From: Luteimonas saliphila
GTDB lineage: Bacteria > Pseudomonadota > Gammaproteobacteria > Xanthomonadales > Xanthomonadaceae
Direction: 5' to 3'
Length of the DNA stretch: 59,277 bases
Assembly: GCF_016774335.1 (NCBI RefSeq)
Contig: NZ_JAETWA010000009.1
Coordinates: 1-59,277 of the forward strand
Every line of letters starts with the position of its first letter. Within the stretch, counting starts at the first letter, position 1. The position numbers and the translations under genes are program-made. Below the pieces are notes generated by a model, which saw only the letters and a list, made by a program, of their open reading frames with translations, had not been told where the DNA came from and did no database searches. Below are positions 13,205-22,508 of this stretch, one piece after another.

Positions 13205-14836
13205 ATGCGCGATGAACACGATGTCCTGATCATCGGCGGCGGCCACAACGGCCTCGTCTGCGCCGCCTACCTGGCCGGTGCGGGGTTGAAGGTGACTGTG
13301 CTCGAGCGTCGCGGCGTGGTCGGCGGCGCGGCGGTGACCGAGGAGTTCCATCCCGGCTTCCGCAATTCCACCGCGAGTTACACCGTCAGCCTGCTCAACC
13401 CGAAGGTGATCGCCGACCTGCGCCTGGCCGAGCACGGCCTGCGCGTGGTCGAGCGGCCGTACGCGAACTTCCTGCCGCTGCCGGACGGGCGCGCATTCCG
13501 GCTCGGTGGTGCGCACACGCAGGAGTCGCTGCAGGCGTGGTCGCCACGCGATGGCGAACGGCTGGTCGCGTACAGCGCCATGCTCGACCGCGTGGTCGCG
13601 GTGCTGCGCGAACTGATGCAGCGCACCCCGCCCAATTTCGGCGAACGTCTGTCGCTGGCCGACTGGCTGGCCTCGTGGGACACGGCGAAGCGCCTCAAGC
13701 AGCTCGACCTGCGTGGCCGCCGCGACCTGCTCGACCTGTTCGCCAAGTCCGCAGGCGAACTGCTCGACCACTGGTTCGAGTCCGAGCCGCTCAAGGCCGC
13801 GCTCGGCTGGGATTCGGTGGTCGGCAACTTCGCCAGCCCGTACACGCCCGGCAGCGCCTACGTGCTCCTGCACCACGTGTTCGGCGAGGTCAACGGCAAG
13901 GCCGGCGCCTGGGGGCACGCCATCGGCGGCATGGGCGCGATCACCCAGGCGATCGCGAAGGAGTGCGTCGCGCGCGGCGTACGGGTGCACAGCGATGCGG
14001 CGGTCGACCGCGTGCTGGTGCAGCGTGGGCGAGCGGTCGGCGTGGCGCTGGCCGACGGCCGCGAGCTGCACGCGAAGACGATCGTCTCCAACCTCAACCC
14101 GAAGCTGCTGTACACGAAACTGGTGGCACGAGAACACCTGGACGAGGACACCGCGCAACGCATCGCGCGCTATCGCTGCGGCTCGGGCACGTTCCGCATG
14201 AACGTGGCGCTGTCGGAGCTGCCGGACTTCAGCGCCGCGCCCGGCGCGCAGCTGCAGCCGCACCACCAGAGCGGTATCCTGATCGGCCCGTCGCTGCGGT
14301 ATTTCGAGAACGCCTACTTCGATGCGAAGTCGAGGGCGCACAATCCCGGCTGGGCACGTGCGCCGATCGTCGAGCTGGTGATCTCGTCCACGCTCGACGA
14401 CACCCTGGCGCCGCCCGGCCAGCACGTGGCCAGCCTGTTCTGCCAGCACGTGAGCCCGGAGTTGTCCGACAGCGGCGAGGTCGACGGCGGCTGGGACGCG
14501 CACCGCGACACCGTGGCGAAGCTGATGATCGACACCGTCGACGCCCACGCGCCGAACTTCGCGCGCAGCGTGCTCGGCTACCGTGCCCTGTCGCCGCTGG
14601 ACCTGGAGCGCGAGTTCGGCCTGGTCGGCGGCGACATCTTCCACGGCGCCCTCGGCCCCGACCAGATGTTCAGCGCTCGGCCGCTGCTGGGGCAGGGCGA
14701 CTACCGCGGTGCGATGCCCGGGTTGTACCTGTGCGGCTCCGGCACGCATCCCGGGGGCGGCGTCACCGGCCTGCCAGGACGCAACGCCGCGCGCGAAATC
14801 CTGCGCGACCTGCGGCGCGGCCCGCGTCCGACCTGA
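13205..14836 (+). CDS. FAD-dependent phytoene dehydrogenase-like oxidoreductase (PYROXD2 type)
   Basis: 543 residues. The N-terminal dinucleotide-binding fold is clear: VLIIGGGHNGLVCAAYLAG, then VLERRGVVGGAAVTEE. The stretch HPGFRNSTASYTVSLLNP and the C-terminal LYLCGSGTHPGGGVTGLPGR, an FAD-binding end motif, match the CrtI/PYROXD2 superfamily. The true substrate is unknown; no crtB or other carotenoid gene is nearby, so carotenoid desaturation is not supported. ATG follows a short spacer after the repeat at 13076-13162. No signal peptide is evident. Confidence 0.9.
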   Translation: MRDEHDVLIIGGGHNGLVCAAYLAGAGLKVTVLERRGVVGGAAVTEEFHPGFRNSTASYTVSLLNPKVIADLRLAEHGLRVVERPYANFLPLPDGRAFRLGGAHTQESLQAWSPRDGERLVAYSAMLDRVVAVLRELMQRTPPNFGERLSLADWLASWDTAKRLKQLDLRGRRDLLDLFAKSAGELLDHWFESEPLKAALGWDSVVGNFASPYTPGSAYVLLHHVFGEVNGKAGAWGHAIGGMGAITQAIAKECVARGVRVHSDAAVDRVLVQRGRAVGVALADGRELHAKTIVSNLNPKLLYTKLVAREHLDEDTAQRIARYRCGSGTFRMNVALSELPDFSAAPGAQLQPHHQSGILIGPSLRYFENAYFDAKSRAHNPGWARAPIVELVISSTLDDTLAPPGQHVASLFCQHVSPELSDSGEVDGGWDAHRDTVAKLMIDTVDAHAPNFARSVLGYRALSPLDLEREFGLVGGDIFHGALGPDQMFSARPLLGQGDYRGAMPGLYLCGSGTHPGGGVTGLPGRNAAREILRDLRRGPRPT

Positions 14837-15239
14837 GAACCTCGCGCCCGCCCGGGCGGCGCCCACGCGTTTGTCGATGTGCATGAAATCGTTTGCATCC
14901 CGGTAGCGGGGGGCGCCGGGCGCCGGGGGCTTAATGAACCCGTCGGTATCGTTTTGCGCTGCAGCGTGCAACCGGGGTAACGAATCGTTCACGATGCCCC
15001 CGCACCCGACGTGGGGGAGGGAGCAAAGCCCGCTGGCAGGCAACTGCAAGCGGGCTTTTTTGATGGCGCCGCGTCGAGCGCGATGCGCCCGGATCGTTGA
15101 ACGCGTCGCCACCGGAGGGGATGGCGAGCAACTGCCACCGATGCAGCATGGCGTCCGCGCGGACGTCGTGTCGCCCGATTCCCGCATCCCGATCCGCGAT
15201 GCCGCAATCCCCGATCGGACGCGATGCCACAATCCGCGC
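14837..15239. other. 400-base gap holding a terminator and a possible small RNA
   Basis: No plausible coding region. From about 14930 to 15061 there are successive hairpins: a near-palindrome TTGCGCTGCAGCGTGCAA, then a CCCCGCAC/GTGGGGG stem, then a strong terminator. This could be the long 3' end of the oxidoreductase mRNA or an independent small RNA. No obvious promoter decides between them. Confidence 0.4.
15026..15061 (+). terminator. Rho-independent terminator
   Basis: Perfect 9-bp stem AAGCCCGCT / AGCGGGCTT followed by six T. It is nearly 190 bases beyond the oxidoreductase stop and before glnE on the same strand. Confidence 0.88.
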
Positions 15240-18026
15240 ATGGACGCCGCACGCCCCGACTCCGACGCGATCGCCGATCGCGCACTCGATCGCTTCTCCG
15301 ACCTTGCGGGCGACGCCGGGCTGCGCGAGCGCCTGAGGCGCGTGGCGATCGCCAGCGATTTCGCCATCGACACCCTGGCGCGGCAGCCGGAGTTGCTGGC
15401 GCGACTGGCGCGCGACGACGGCGCGCAGCCGCTGTCGCCTCCAGCGCTCGACCCGGACCAGCGCGAGCACTGGCCGCGCCTGCTGCGCCGCTTCCGCGCT
15501 GCCGAATCCACCCGGCTGGTCTGGCGCGACGTGCTGGGCCTGGACGATGTCGACGCCACGCTCGCCGGCACCACGCGACTGGCCGAACGGTGCCTGGCGA
15601 TCGCGCTCGATGCGCTGGAGCGGGACTTCGCCCTGCGCCACGGCGTGGTCCGCGATGGGGAGGGCAATGCGGTGCGCCTGGTGGTGTTCGGCATGGGCAA
15701 GCTCGGCGGCGGGGAGCTGAACTTCAGCTCCGACATCGACCTCGTGTACGCCTACGAACACGGCGGCGAGAGTCGTCCAGAACCGGGGCAGGGCGCACGT
15801 CCGCTCGCGGCGGAGGACTACTTCGCCAGGCTCGGCCAGCAACTCGCCCGGCTGCTCGACGACCCGACCGTCGACGGCTTCTGCCATCGCGTCGACCTGC
15901 GGCTGCGTCCGTTCGGCAACGCCGGCCGCGTCGCCCTGAGTTTCGCCGCGCTTGAGCTCTACTTCCAGCGCGAGGGCCGGGACTGGGAGCGCTATGCCTG
16001 GCAGAAGGCGCGTCCGGTCGCCGGCGACATCGAGGCGGGTCGGCGTTTCCTGGCGACGTTGCGCCCGTTCGTGTACCGACGCTATCTCGACTTCGGCGCG
16101 CTCGACGGCCTGCGCGGAATGAAGGCCATGATCGCCGCGGAGGTGGCGCGCAAGGAACTGGCCGACGACGTCAAGCGCGGCCCTGGCGGCATCCGCGAGA
16201 TCGAGTTTCTGGCGCAGGCGCTGCAACTGATCCGCGGCGGACGCGAACCGGCGCTGCGCGAACCGCGGCTGCTGCATGCGCTGGAGGCGTTGCGCGATGC
16301 GGAGCAGGTCGGCGCCGACACCGCGCGTGCGCTGGCCGAGGACTACCGTTTTCTGCGGCGGCTGGAAAACCGGCTGCAGATGCTGCGCGACGCGCAGACG
16401 CACGCGCTGCCGGAGTCGCCGGTCGATCGCGAGCGCATCGCCCGCGGCCTCGGCTTCGAGGACTGGGACGCACTTGCGCAGGTCCTCGCCTACCACCGCG
16501 ACCGTGTCTCGCACGAGTTCGACGCGCTGTTGTCGCAGCGCGAACAGCAGCCCGCCGTCGCCGACGACATCGCGGACTACTGGCGCGCGCTGCCCGATGG
16601 CAGCGCGGCCGGCGCGCTGGCGCAGTCCGGATACGCGGACGCGGCCGACGTGGATGCGGTGCTGCGCGATTTCGCCCGCTCGCCCAGCGTGCGCGAACTG
16701 TCCGATGCCACCCGCGCGCGACTGGACCGGGTGATGCCGGTGCTGCTGCAGGCCACCGCGCCCGCCAGCTTCCCGCTGCAGGCGATCCGGCGGCTGCTGG
16801 CGCTGCTGCAGAACATCCTGCGTCGCCCGAGTTACCTCGCCCTGCTCGACGAACAGCCGCCGGCGCTGGCGCGCCTGGTCGACGTGGTCACGCGCAGCGC
16901 CCTGCTGGCCGAGCGCCTGGCCGCGCATCCGCTGCTGCTCGACGAGCTACTGGATGCGCGCGCCGACGGGCCGCTGCCGCAGCGCGAACTGTTCGCCGAG
17001 GCCTGCCGACAGGTACGCGGCCTGGACACCGAGGCCGCGTTGTTCTCGCTCAACGAGATCCGCCAGCAGCTCAGCTTCAGGATCGCGCTGGCCACGCTCG
17101 ACCGCCGCCAGCCGGCGCACGACAGCATCCGCCAACTGGCGTGGCTGGCCGATGCGGTGGTCGACACCGTGCTGGTGCTGGCGCGGCGGGAACTCGAGTC
17201 CGCGCACGGCGCGATTCCGGCTTCGGGATTCGCGGTGCTCGGTTACGGCAGCCTGGGCGGGGAAGAACTGGGGTTCGGCTCCGACCTCGACCTCGTATTC
17301 GTGTACGACGCGCCGCCGGAAGCGCAGTCCGACGGCGCGCGCCCGCTCGACCCGCCGCGCTGGTTCGCACGGCTTGCGCAGAAGATCGTCGCATTGCTGG
17401 GCGCGGTCACCGGGGGCGGGCGCCTGTACGACATCGACGTGCGCCTGCGACCCGATGGCGGGCAGGGCCTGCTGGTGTCCACCATCGCCAGCTACGGCGA
17501 GTACCAGCGCGAACGCGCCTGGACCTGGGAACACCAGGCGCTGGTGCGCGCGCGTTTCGTCGCCGGCGACGAGGCCCTGCGGGATGCGTTCGAGCGCATC
17601 CGCGGCGATACGCTCGGCCGCGACCGCGATGCCGGCAAGCTGCGCGAGGACGTGGTGTCGATGCGCGCGCGCATGCGCACCGAGCTCGACCGCAGCCGCG
17701 ACGGACTGTTCGACCTGAAGCAGGGCGAGGGCGGCCTGGTCGACCTGGAATTCCTGCTGCAGTACCTGGTGCTGCGCGAGGCCGCGACGCATCCCGCGCT
17801 GCTGTCGCCGCGCGCGACCCCGCCGCTGGTCGACGCGCTGGCGCAGGCGCGCGTGCTGGACGCGTCGTCGGCGCAGGAGCTGCACGCGGCGCATGCGCTG
17901 CTGGTGGCCGCGGGGCTGGAGTGCACGCTCGACCGGCGGCCTCGACTGGTGGTGCAGGATCCGGCGCTCGCGGGTGCGCGTACGCAGGTGTCCGGCGCAT
18001 GGCGGCGCCACGGTCTGAGCGACTGA
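15240..18026 (+). CDS. glnE: Bifunctional glutamine synthetase adenylyltransferase/deadenylase
   Basis: 928 residues. GlnE adds and removes AMP on glutamine synthetase in response to PII and glutamine. Two nucleotidyltransferase domains are visible: [20 protein letters not shown] near residue 150 (deadenylase half) and [20 protein letters not shown] near 667 (adenylylation half). Both keep the catalytic GS/FSSD-type aspartates. The start MDAARPDSD is chosen where homology begins; the frame is open for another 100 codons upstream but passes through a terminator hairpin there. Length is normal for the family. It stands alone on its strand. Confidence 0.97.
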   Translation: MDAARPDSDAIADRALDRFSDLAGDAGLRERLRRVAIASDFAIDTLARQPELLARLARDDGAQPLSPPALDPDQREHWPRLLRRFRAAESTRLVWRDVLGLDDVDATLAGTTRLAERCLAIALDALERDFALRHGVVRDGEGNAVRLVVFGMGKLGGGELNFSSDIDLVYAYEHGGESRPEPGQGARPLAAEDYFARLGQQLARLLDDPTVDGFCHRVDLRLRPFGNAGRVALSFAALELYFQREGRDWERYAWQKARPVAGDIEAGRRFLATLRPFVYRRYLDFGALDGLRGMKAMIAAEVARKELADDVKRGPGGIREIEFLAQALQLIRGGREPALREPRLLHALEALRDAEQVGADTARALAEDYRFLRRLENRLQMLRDAQTHALPESPVDRERIARGLGFEDWDALAQVLAYHRDRVSHEFDALLSQREQQPAVADDIADYWRALPDGSAAGALAQSGYADAADVDAVLRDFARSPSVRELSDATRARLDRVMPVLLQATAPASFPLQAIRRLLALLQNILRRPSYLALLDEQPPALARLVDVVTRSALLAERLAAHPLLLDELLDARADGPLPQRELFAEACRQVRGLDTEAALFSLNEIRQQLSFRIALATLDRRQPAHDSIRQLAWLADAVVDTVLVLARRELESAHGAIPASGFAVLGYGSLGGEELGFGSDLDLVFVYDAPPEAQSDGARPLDPPRWFARLAQKIVALLGAVTGGGRLYDIDVRLRPDGGQGLLVSTIASYGEYQRERAWTWEHQALVRARFVAGDEALRDAFERIRGDTLGRDRDAGKLREDVVSMRARMRTELDRSRDGLFDLKQGEGGLVDLEFLLQYLVLREAATHPALLSPRATPPLVDALAQARVLDASSAQELHAAHALLVAAGLECTLDRRPRLVVQDPALAGARTQVSGAWRRHGLSD

Positions 18027-18087
18027 GCGAGCGCGGACGGTCCGGATGCCATGCGCGGTATATTGCCGGCTCTGCATCGTCACGGGG

Positions 18088-18783
18088 ATGGCCATGGCCG
18101 AGGGCGGACACGCCTTGCTGGAAACGATCGAACGCGAGACCGGACCGGATCCGGCGTGGAGCGTGCTGTGGCTGCACGGACTCGGCGCCGATGGCAGCGA
18201 TTTCGTGCCGATCCTGCCCGAGCTGGTGCGCCGCGACTGGCCGGCGATGCGCTTCGTGTTCCCGCACGCGCCGATGCGCGCGGTGACGATCAACAATGGC
18301 ATGCGCATGCGCGCCTGGTATGACATCCGCGACTTCGACGACCTGGCCAACCGCGCCGATGCGCAGGGCGTGGCCGAATCGGTCGCGCAGGTCGGCGCGC
18401 TCGTCGAGCGCGAGGTCGCGCGCGGCATTCCCGCCTCGCGCATCTTCCTCGCCGGTTTCTCCCAGGGCGGCGCGATCACGCTGGCCGCGGGACTGCGCCG
18501 CAACGAGCCGCTGGCGGGCCTGGTCGGATTGTCGACCTACCTGCCCGACGCCGCCAATGCCGCCGGCGCGGTGACGCCCGCCGCGAAAGCGCAGCCGCTG
18601 TTCATGGCCCACGGCACGAGCGACCCGGTCGTGCCCTTCGCCGCGGGCGAGCAGAGCGCGGCCTGGATGCGGCAACAGGGATTCGAGGTGGCGTTCAACC
18701 GCTATCCGATGCCGCATTCGGTCTGCATCGAGGAGATCCGCGACCTCGGCGACTGGATGTCGCGCCGGCTGGCTGCGGGCTGA
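18088..18783 (+). CDS. Carboxylesterase/phospholipase of the alpha/beta hydrolase fold
   Basis: 231 residues. It matches the esterase family related to acyl-protein thioesterase: LWLHGLGADGSDF at the N-terminus, nucleophile GFSQGGAIT with Ser near residue 123, acid in HGTSDPVVPF, and catalytic His in YPMPHSVCIEEI. No signal peptide, so cytoplasmic. The start is MAMAEGG; the second ATG two codons on is equally possible. The stop is three bases before the sensor kinase gene, suggesting co-transcription. Confidence 0.93.
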   Translation: MAMAEGGHALLETIERETGPDPAWSVLWLHGLGADGSDFVPILPELVRRDWPAMRFVFPHAPMRAVTINNGMRMRAWYDIRDFDDLANRADAQGVAESVAQVGALVEREVARGIPASRIFLAGFSQGGAITLAAGLRRNEPLAGLVGLSTYLPDAANAAGAVTPAAKAQPLFMAHGTSDPVVPFAAGEQSAAWMRQQGFEVAFNRYPMPHSVCIEEIRDLGDWMSRRLAAG

Positions 18784-18786
18784 GCG

Positions 18787-19833
18787 ATGCCCGAGGCGCA
18801 GCGGACGGAGCCCTGGTTGCCCGACCTGTGCCGCCTTCCGCGGCTGGGCGCGATGCTGGGCCTCGCGCAGTTGACGGTGGTGGTGGTGGCGCTGGTTCCC
18901 GATGGTTCGCGCGGCTGGGATGTCCATGGGTTCCTGACCGCCAGTGGCTATGCGCTCTGGCTGGCACTGTCGGTGGCGGCACTGCTGTGCGTCTCGCGGC
19001 GATGGCTTTCGTCGCTGCCGATGCGCGGCGGAGCACTTGCGGCCGTGGCCATCGCGGTGGCGGTATCGGGAATCGCGGCGGCGATCGTGCACGGCCTGTT
19101 CACCAGTGTCGACACCGCCGACCGGCTGCCGTCGTTTTGGCGATTCACCGCAGGCAGTGCGGCGGTCGTCGCGTTGCTGACCGCGTTGGCGTTGCGCTAC
19201 TTCTACGTCATCGACCGCTGGCAGGCCCAGGTAGGCGCCCACGCCCGGGCGGAGGCCGATGCATTGCAAGCGAGGATCCGGCCGCACTTCCTGTTCAACA
19301 GCATGAACATGATCGCGAGCCTGCTGCGCCGTGATCCGGTCGTCGCCGAACGTGCCGTGCTCGACCTGTCGGATCTGTTCCGGGCTGCGCTGGGTGCCGG
19401 CGAGGGCCAGTCCTCGCTGGCCGAGGAACTCGACCTGAGCGAACGGTACCTGGGAATCGAGCAACTGCGGATGGGCGACCGGCTGCAGGTCCAGTGGCGC
19501 AAGCACGAACCGCTGCCCATGGATCTGCCGATGCCGCGGCTGGTGCTGCAGCCGCTGCTGGAAAATGCAGTGTTGCACGGGATCTCGCGTTTGCCGCGCG
19601 GCGGGACGATCGAGATCGACATCGCGGCGGACGCCTCGTCGCTGACGATGCGGGTGCGCAATCCGTCGCTGCCGCCCGAGCAGATCGGGGTCCACGGCGC
19701 GGGTCACGCCCAGCGCAGCATCGGTCATCGCCTGGGCTACATGTTCGGGCCGCGTGCACGGATGGTGTCGGGCTGGAACGACGGCTACTATGCCTGCGAA
19801 ATCAAGCTTCCGCTGGAGCGGACGCCGACGTGA
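18787..19833 (+). CDS. Sensor histidine kinase, AlgZ/FimS-LytS type
   Basis: 348 residues. Four hydrophobic segments fill residues 15-140. The phosphoacceptor stretch RPHFLFNSMNMIASLLR (His near 165) marks the His_kinase/LytS family. The N box is in LQPLLENAVLHG. The usual glycine-rich G box is not obvious; the matching stretch reads HAQRSIGHRLGYMFG. Its stop overlaps the GTG start of the LytTR response regulator, and hemC follows, the same order as algZ-algR-hemC in Pseudomonas. It likely phosphorylates the AlgR-like partner, though AlgZ-type proteins can have atypical kinase domains. Confidence 0.92.
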   Translation: MPEAQRTEPWLPDLCRLPRLGAMLGLAQLTVVVVALVPDGSRGWDVHGFLTASGYALWLALSVAALLCVSRRWLSSLPMRGGALAAVAIAVAVSGIAAAIVHGLFTSVDTADRLPSFWRFTAGSAAVVALLTALALRYFYVIDRWQAQVGAHARAEADALQARIRPHFLFNSMNMIASLLRRDPVVAERAVLDLSDLFRAALGAGEGQSSLAEELDLSERYLGIEQLRMGDRLQVQWRKHEPLPMDLPMPRLVLQPLLENAVLHGISRLPRGGTIEIDIAADASSLTMRVRNPSLPPEQIGVHGAGHAQRSIGHRLGYMFGPRARMVSGWNDGYYACEIKLPLERTPT

Positions 19834-20561
19834 AGATCGTCATCGCCGACGACGAACCGCTCGCCCGGGAACGGCTGCGGACCCTGCTGGCCGAACAGCC
19901 GGGGGTCGAGGTCGTTGCGGAGGTCGGCGATGGCCACGAGGCGCTGCACGCCTGCGCCGCGCACGATCCCGACCTGGTGCTGCTCGACATCGCCATGCCC
20001 GGCATCGACGGGCTGGAAGTCGCGCGCCACCTGCAGGCGTTCGAACCGCGCCCGGTGGTGGTGTTCTGCACCGCCTACGACGCGCACGCCCTGTCGGCGT
20101 TCGACGCCGAGGCGGTGGACTACCTGGTCAAGCCGGTGCGCCCGGAACGCCTGGCTTCGGCGCTGCAGCGCGCACGTGTGCTGACCGCAGGGCGCCAGGA
20201 CGGCGCGGAAGGCGCGCGGGGCGGCAAGCGACGTACCCATCTGTGCGCGCGCCTGCGCGGCAGTCTGCGCCTGATCCCGGTCGAGGACGTGCGCTACCTG
20301 CAGGCGGAGGAAAAGTACGTCGTCGTGCACCACGCGCGCGGCGAGGACCTGATCGAGGAATCGCTCAAGGCGCTCGAGGACGAGTTCGGCGACCGCTTCG
20401 TGCGCATCCATCGCAACTGCCTCGTCGCGCGACACGAGCTGGTCGAGCTCAAGCGCGGCCTCGATGGCCACGTGCACGCGATCCTGCGCCACGGCGACAA
20501 GCCGCTGGAGGTCAGCCGTCGCTGCGTCGCGCAGCTGCGCGACACGATCCGCCACCTGTAG
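19830..20561 (+). CDS. LytTR-family response regulator, AlgR-like
   Basis: 243 residues from a GTG that overlaps the kinase stop (GTGA). The receiver domain occupies about 1-120, with acidic pocket ADDEP and phosphoacceptor Asp near residue 53 in LVLLDIAMPG. The LytTR DNA-binding domain spans about 140-243 (IPVEDVRYLQAEEKYV, FVRIHRNCLVAR). AlgR in Pseudomonas controls alginate, pili and biofilm genes; targets here are unknown. The TAG stop lies within a palindromic repeat, as with the MurG-like gene. Confidence 0.93.
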   Translation: MKIVIADDEPLARERLRTLLAEQPGVEVVAEVGDGHEALHACAAHDPDLVLLDIAMPGIDGLEVARHLQAFEPRPVVVFCTAYDAHALSAFDAEAVDYLVKPVRPERLASALQRARVLTAGRQDGAEGARGGKRRTHLCARLRGSLRLIPVEDVRYLQAEEKYVVVHHARGEDLIEESLKALEDEFGDRFVRIHRNCLVARHELVELKRGLDGHVHAILRHGDKPLEVSRRCVAQLRDTIRHL

Positions 20562-20637
20562 GAGCGCCTTCAGGCGCGATGCTTTTCGTCTCGACGCGGC
20601 AATCCGCGAAAGGCATCGCGCCTGAAGGCGCTCCTAC
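20558..20637. repeat. REP-like palindrome, copy 2, overlapping the algR-like stop codon
   Basis: GTAGGAGCGCCTTCAGGCGC at the left and GCGCCTGAAGGCGCTCCTAC at the right form a near-perfect inverted repeat around a GC-rich centre. The first TAG is the stop of the response regulator. This copy is better preserved than that at 13076. Confidence 0.93.
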
Positions 20638-20664
20638 GGGGGTTGCCGCGAAGTGACGAAAAAA

Positions 20665-20685
20665 CATCGCCTGGAGGCGCTCCTG
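20665..20685. repeat. Degenerate half copy of the REP-like repeat
   Basis: CATCGCCTGGAGGCGCTCCTG resembles the right arm of the full copy 28 bases earlier. It lies just before the hemC start, so the algR-hemC gap holds one and a half repeats. Confidence 0.7.
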
Positions 20686-20701
20686 CCGGATAATCGCGGG
20701 C

Positions 20702-21613
20702 ATGGACAGACTACGCATCGCCACGCGCAAGAGCCCACTGGCCCTGTGGCAGACCGAACACGTGGCGGCGCGGCTGCGCGCGGAACATCCCGGCCTCCTT
20801 GTCTCGCTGGTACCGCTGAGTACCCGCGGAGACGAGGTGCTCGACCGCTCGCTGGCCGCAATCGGCGGCAAGGGGCTGTTCCTCAAGGAACTGGAGCTGG
20901 CGATGCAGCGCCTCGATGCCGACTGCGCGGTACATTCGCTCAAGGACGTGCCGATGGACGTCGAGCCCGGTTTCGCCCTGGCGGCGATTCTGGCGCGGGC
21001 GGACGCGGCGGATGCATTCGTGAGCAACCGTTTCGACGGGATCGACGCCTTGCCCGCGGGGGCCCGCGTCGGAACCTCCTCGCTGCGGCGGCAGGCGCAA
21101 CTGCGTGCGCGCCGCCCGGACCTGCAATTGCGGGACCTGCGCGGCAACGTCAACACGCGGCTGGCGAAACTCGACGCCGGCGATTACGACGCGATCGTGC
21201 TCGCCTGCGCCGGCCTGCAGCGGCTCGGGTTCGAAGCGCGCATCCGCGCCCGCCTCGAAGCGCCGGACTGGTTGCCGGCCCCGGCGCAGGGCGCGATCGC
21301 GATCGAATGCCGTGAACAGGATGCGGCCGTGCAGGCGCTCCTGTCGGTACTGGACGATGCGCCGACCCGGCGCTGCGTCGAGGCCGAACGCGCGATGAAC
21401 CGCGCGCTGCACGGCAGTTGCCACGTGCCGGTGGCCGCGTTCGCGCAGGAGCGCGGGGGCGGGCTGTCCCTGCAGGGCCTGGTCGGCGACGCGATGAGCG
21501 GTCGCCTGGTGCGGGCAGAGGTCGGCGGCGACGACCCCCAGGTCACCGGCCACGAGGCCGCGCAGCGGCTGCTCGACGCCGGCGCGGGCGAACTGCTCGG
21601 CCTGGACTCCTGA
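20702..21613 (+). CDS. hemC: Hydroxymethylbilane synthase (porphobilinogen deaminase)
   Basis: 303 residues. It joins four porphobilinogens into hydroxymethylbilane in tetrapyrrole synthesis. Family motifs are [17 protein letters not shown] at the N-terminus, [35 protein letters not shown] and the cofactor-binding Cys in [12 protein letters not shown]. Length is normal. The algZ-algR-hemC order is preserved, but hemD does not follow. A weak ribosome site precedes the ATG. Confidence 0.98.
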   Translation: MDRLRIATRKSPLALWQTEHVAARLRAEHPGLLVSLVPLSTRGDEVLDRSLAAIGGKGLFLKELELAMQRLDADCAVHSLKDVPMDVEPGFALAAILARADAADAFVSNRFDGIDALPAGARVGTSSLRRQAQLRARRPDLQLRDLRGNVNTRLAKLDAGDYDAIVLACAGLQRLGFEARIRARLEAPDWLPAPAQGAIAIECREQDAAVQALLSVLDDAPTRRCVEAERAMNRALHGSCHVPVAAFAQERGGGLSLQGLVGDAMSGRLVRAEVGGDDPQVTGHEAAQRLLDAGAGELLGLDS

Positions 21614-21633
21614 TCCAGGCACCGTTTGCGGCG

Positions 21634-21659
21634 CGTGTCCGGTCTCGCGGCCGGACACG
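21634..21659. terminator. Stem-loop between convergent hemC and outer-membrane gene
   Basis: CGTGTCCGG (21634-21642) pairs perfectly with CCGGACACG (21651-21659). There is no T-tract, so termination is only possible; its place just after hemC and before a convergent gene favours it. Confidence 0.45.
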
Positions 21660-21755
21660 ACGTCAGGGCGCAGACACGTCGACTTCGATCCCCTGCTCCC
21701 GCTCCGCTCGCAACCGGTCGGCCCGGGCAACCGCAACCGAGGGCGTTGCGCGGTC

Positions 21756-22442
21756 TCAGAAGGCGTAGTGCAGGCGCACCGATCCTTCGCGATCGGTGCG
21801 GCCGTCGCCGCCGTTGCCGGCGCTGTCGTGGCGCAGTTCCAGATCGCCGAGCAGCGACCACTGCGGGTCCAGTTGCAGGTCCAGGCCGATGGTCTGGCGG
21901 ACGAAGGCGTTCTCGCGACCGCGTTCCACCCGGACCTGCTGGTTCAGCTCGGCACGCTCACCGAGCCGCTGCGACAGCCGCAACTGCCCCGACGCCACCG
22001 GACCCTGCGCCGCGGTGCCGTAGTTGGCGTAGGGCTGCAGGCGGTAGCCTGTGCCGAGTTCGATCTGGACCTGGGTGTGGCGGCTGCGCACGGCCTCGAG
22101 GCCGTATCGGGTGTCGACCAGCGCGGCGCCGCCGGTCGAATAGAACCAGTCGCGTCGCGAGGCGGGGGAGGACAGGCCGATGTAGCGGCGCGTGGCCAGG
22201 CGCGGCAGCCGCTGCGGCTCGATCGCCGGGATCGCGCCAGGAGCAGAGGTGCGCGCCAGGGCACTCGCCCCGGGCCGGGAGGCCATCCATTCGCCATCGG
22301 CGCAGGCCAGGCGCAGGCAGGGCTGTCGCAGCGATACCTGCCCGGAGGCGACCGCTACCGCCGCCGGCACCGCCGGCGCTTCGGGCAGGGGTTGCATGAA
22401 TACCGGCAGGCCAACCACGGCCAGCCACCAACTGGCGAACAT
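21756..22442 (-). CDS. Putative outer-membrane beta-barrel protein
   Basis: 228 residues. A hydrophobic N-terminus (WWLAVVGLPVFM) could be a signal peptide. The C-terminal 130 residues alternate polar and hydrophobic residues in strand-like blocks (QVQIELGTGYRLQPYANYG, GQLRLSQRLGERAELNQQ) and end RLHYAF, with the terminal Phe typical of outer-membrane barrels. It looks like DUF481-type or salt-induced outer-membrane proteins, but I cannot name the family with certainty. It is convergent with hemC. Confidence 0.65.
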   Translation of the reverse strand: MFASWWLAVVGLPVFMQPLPEAPAVPAAVAVASGQVSLRQPCLRLACADGEWMASRPGASALARTSAPGAIPAIEPQRLPRLATRRYIGLSSPASRRDWFYSTGGAALVDTRYGLEAVRSRHTQVQIELGTGYRLQPYANYGTAAQGPVASGQLRLSQRLGERAELNQQVRVERGRENAFVRQTIGLDLQLDPQWSLLGDLELRHDSAGNGGDGRTDREGSVRLHYAF

Positions 22443-22508
22443 CCGGGCTCCGGTGGAAACGCTTACCGATGCATTATGGCGCGCTGCATCATCATTGAAC
22501 CTGAACGC

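Noticed and set aside
13205..14836. Calling the oxidoreductase a carotenoid desaturase (CrtI)
   Set aside because: No other carotenoid gene is near and the sequence is closer to PYROXD2-type proteins; only the fold is supported.
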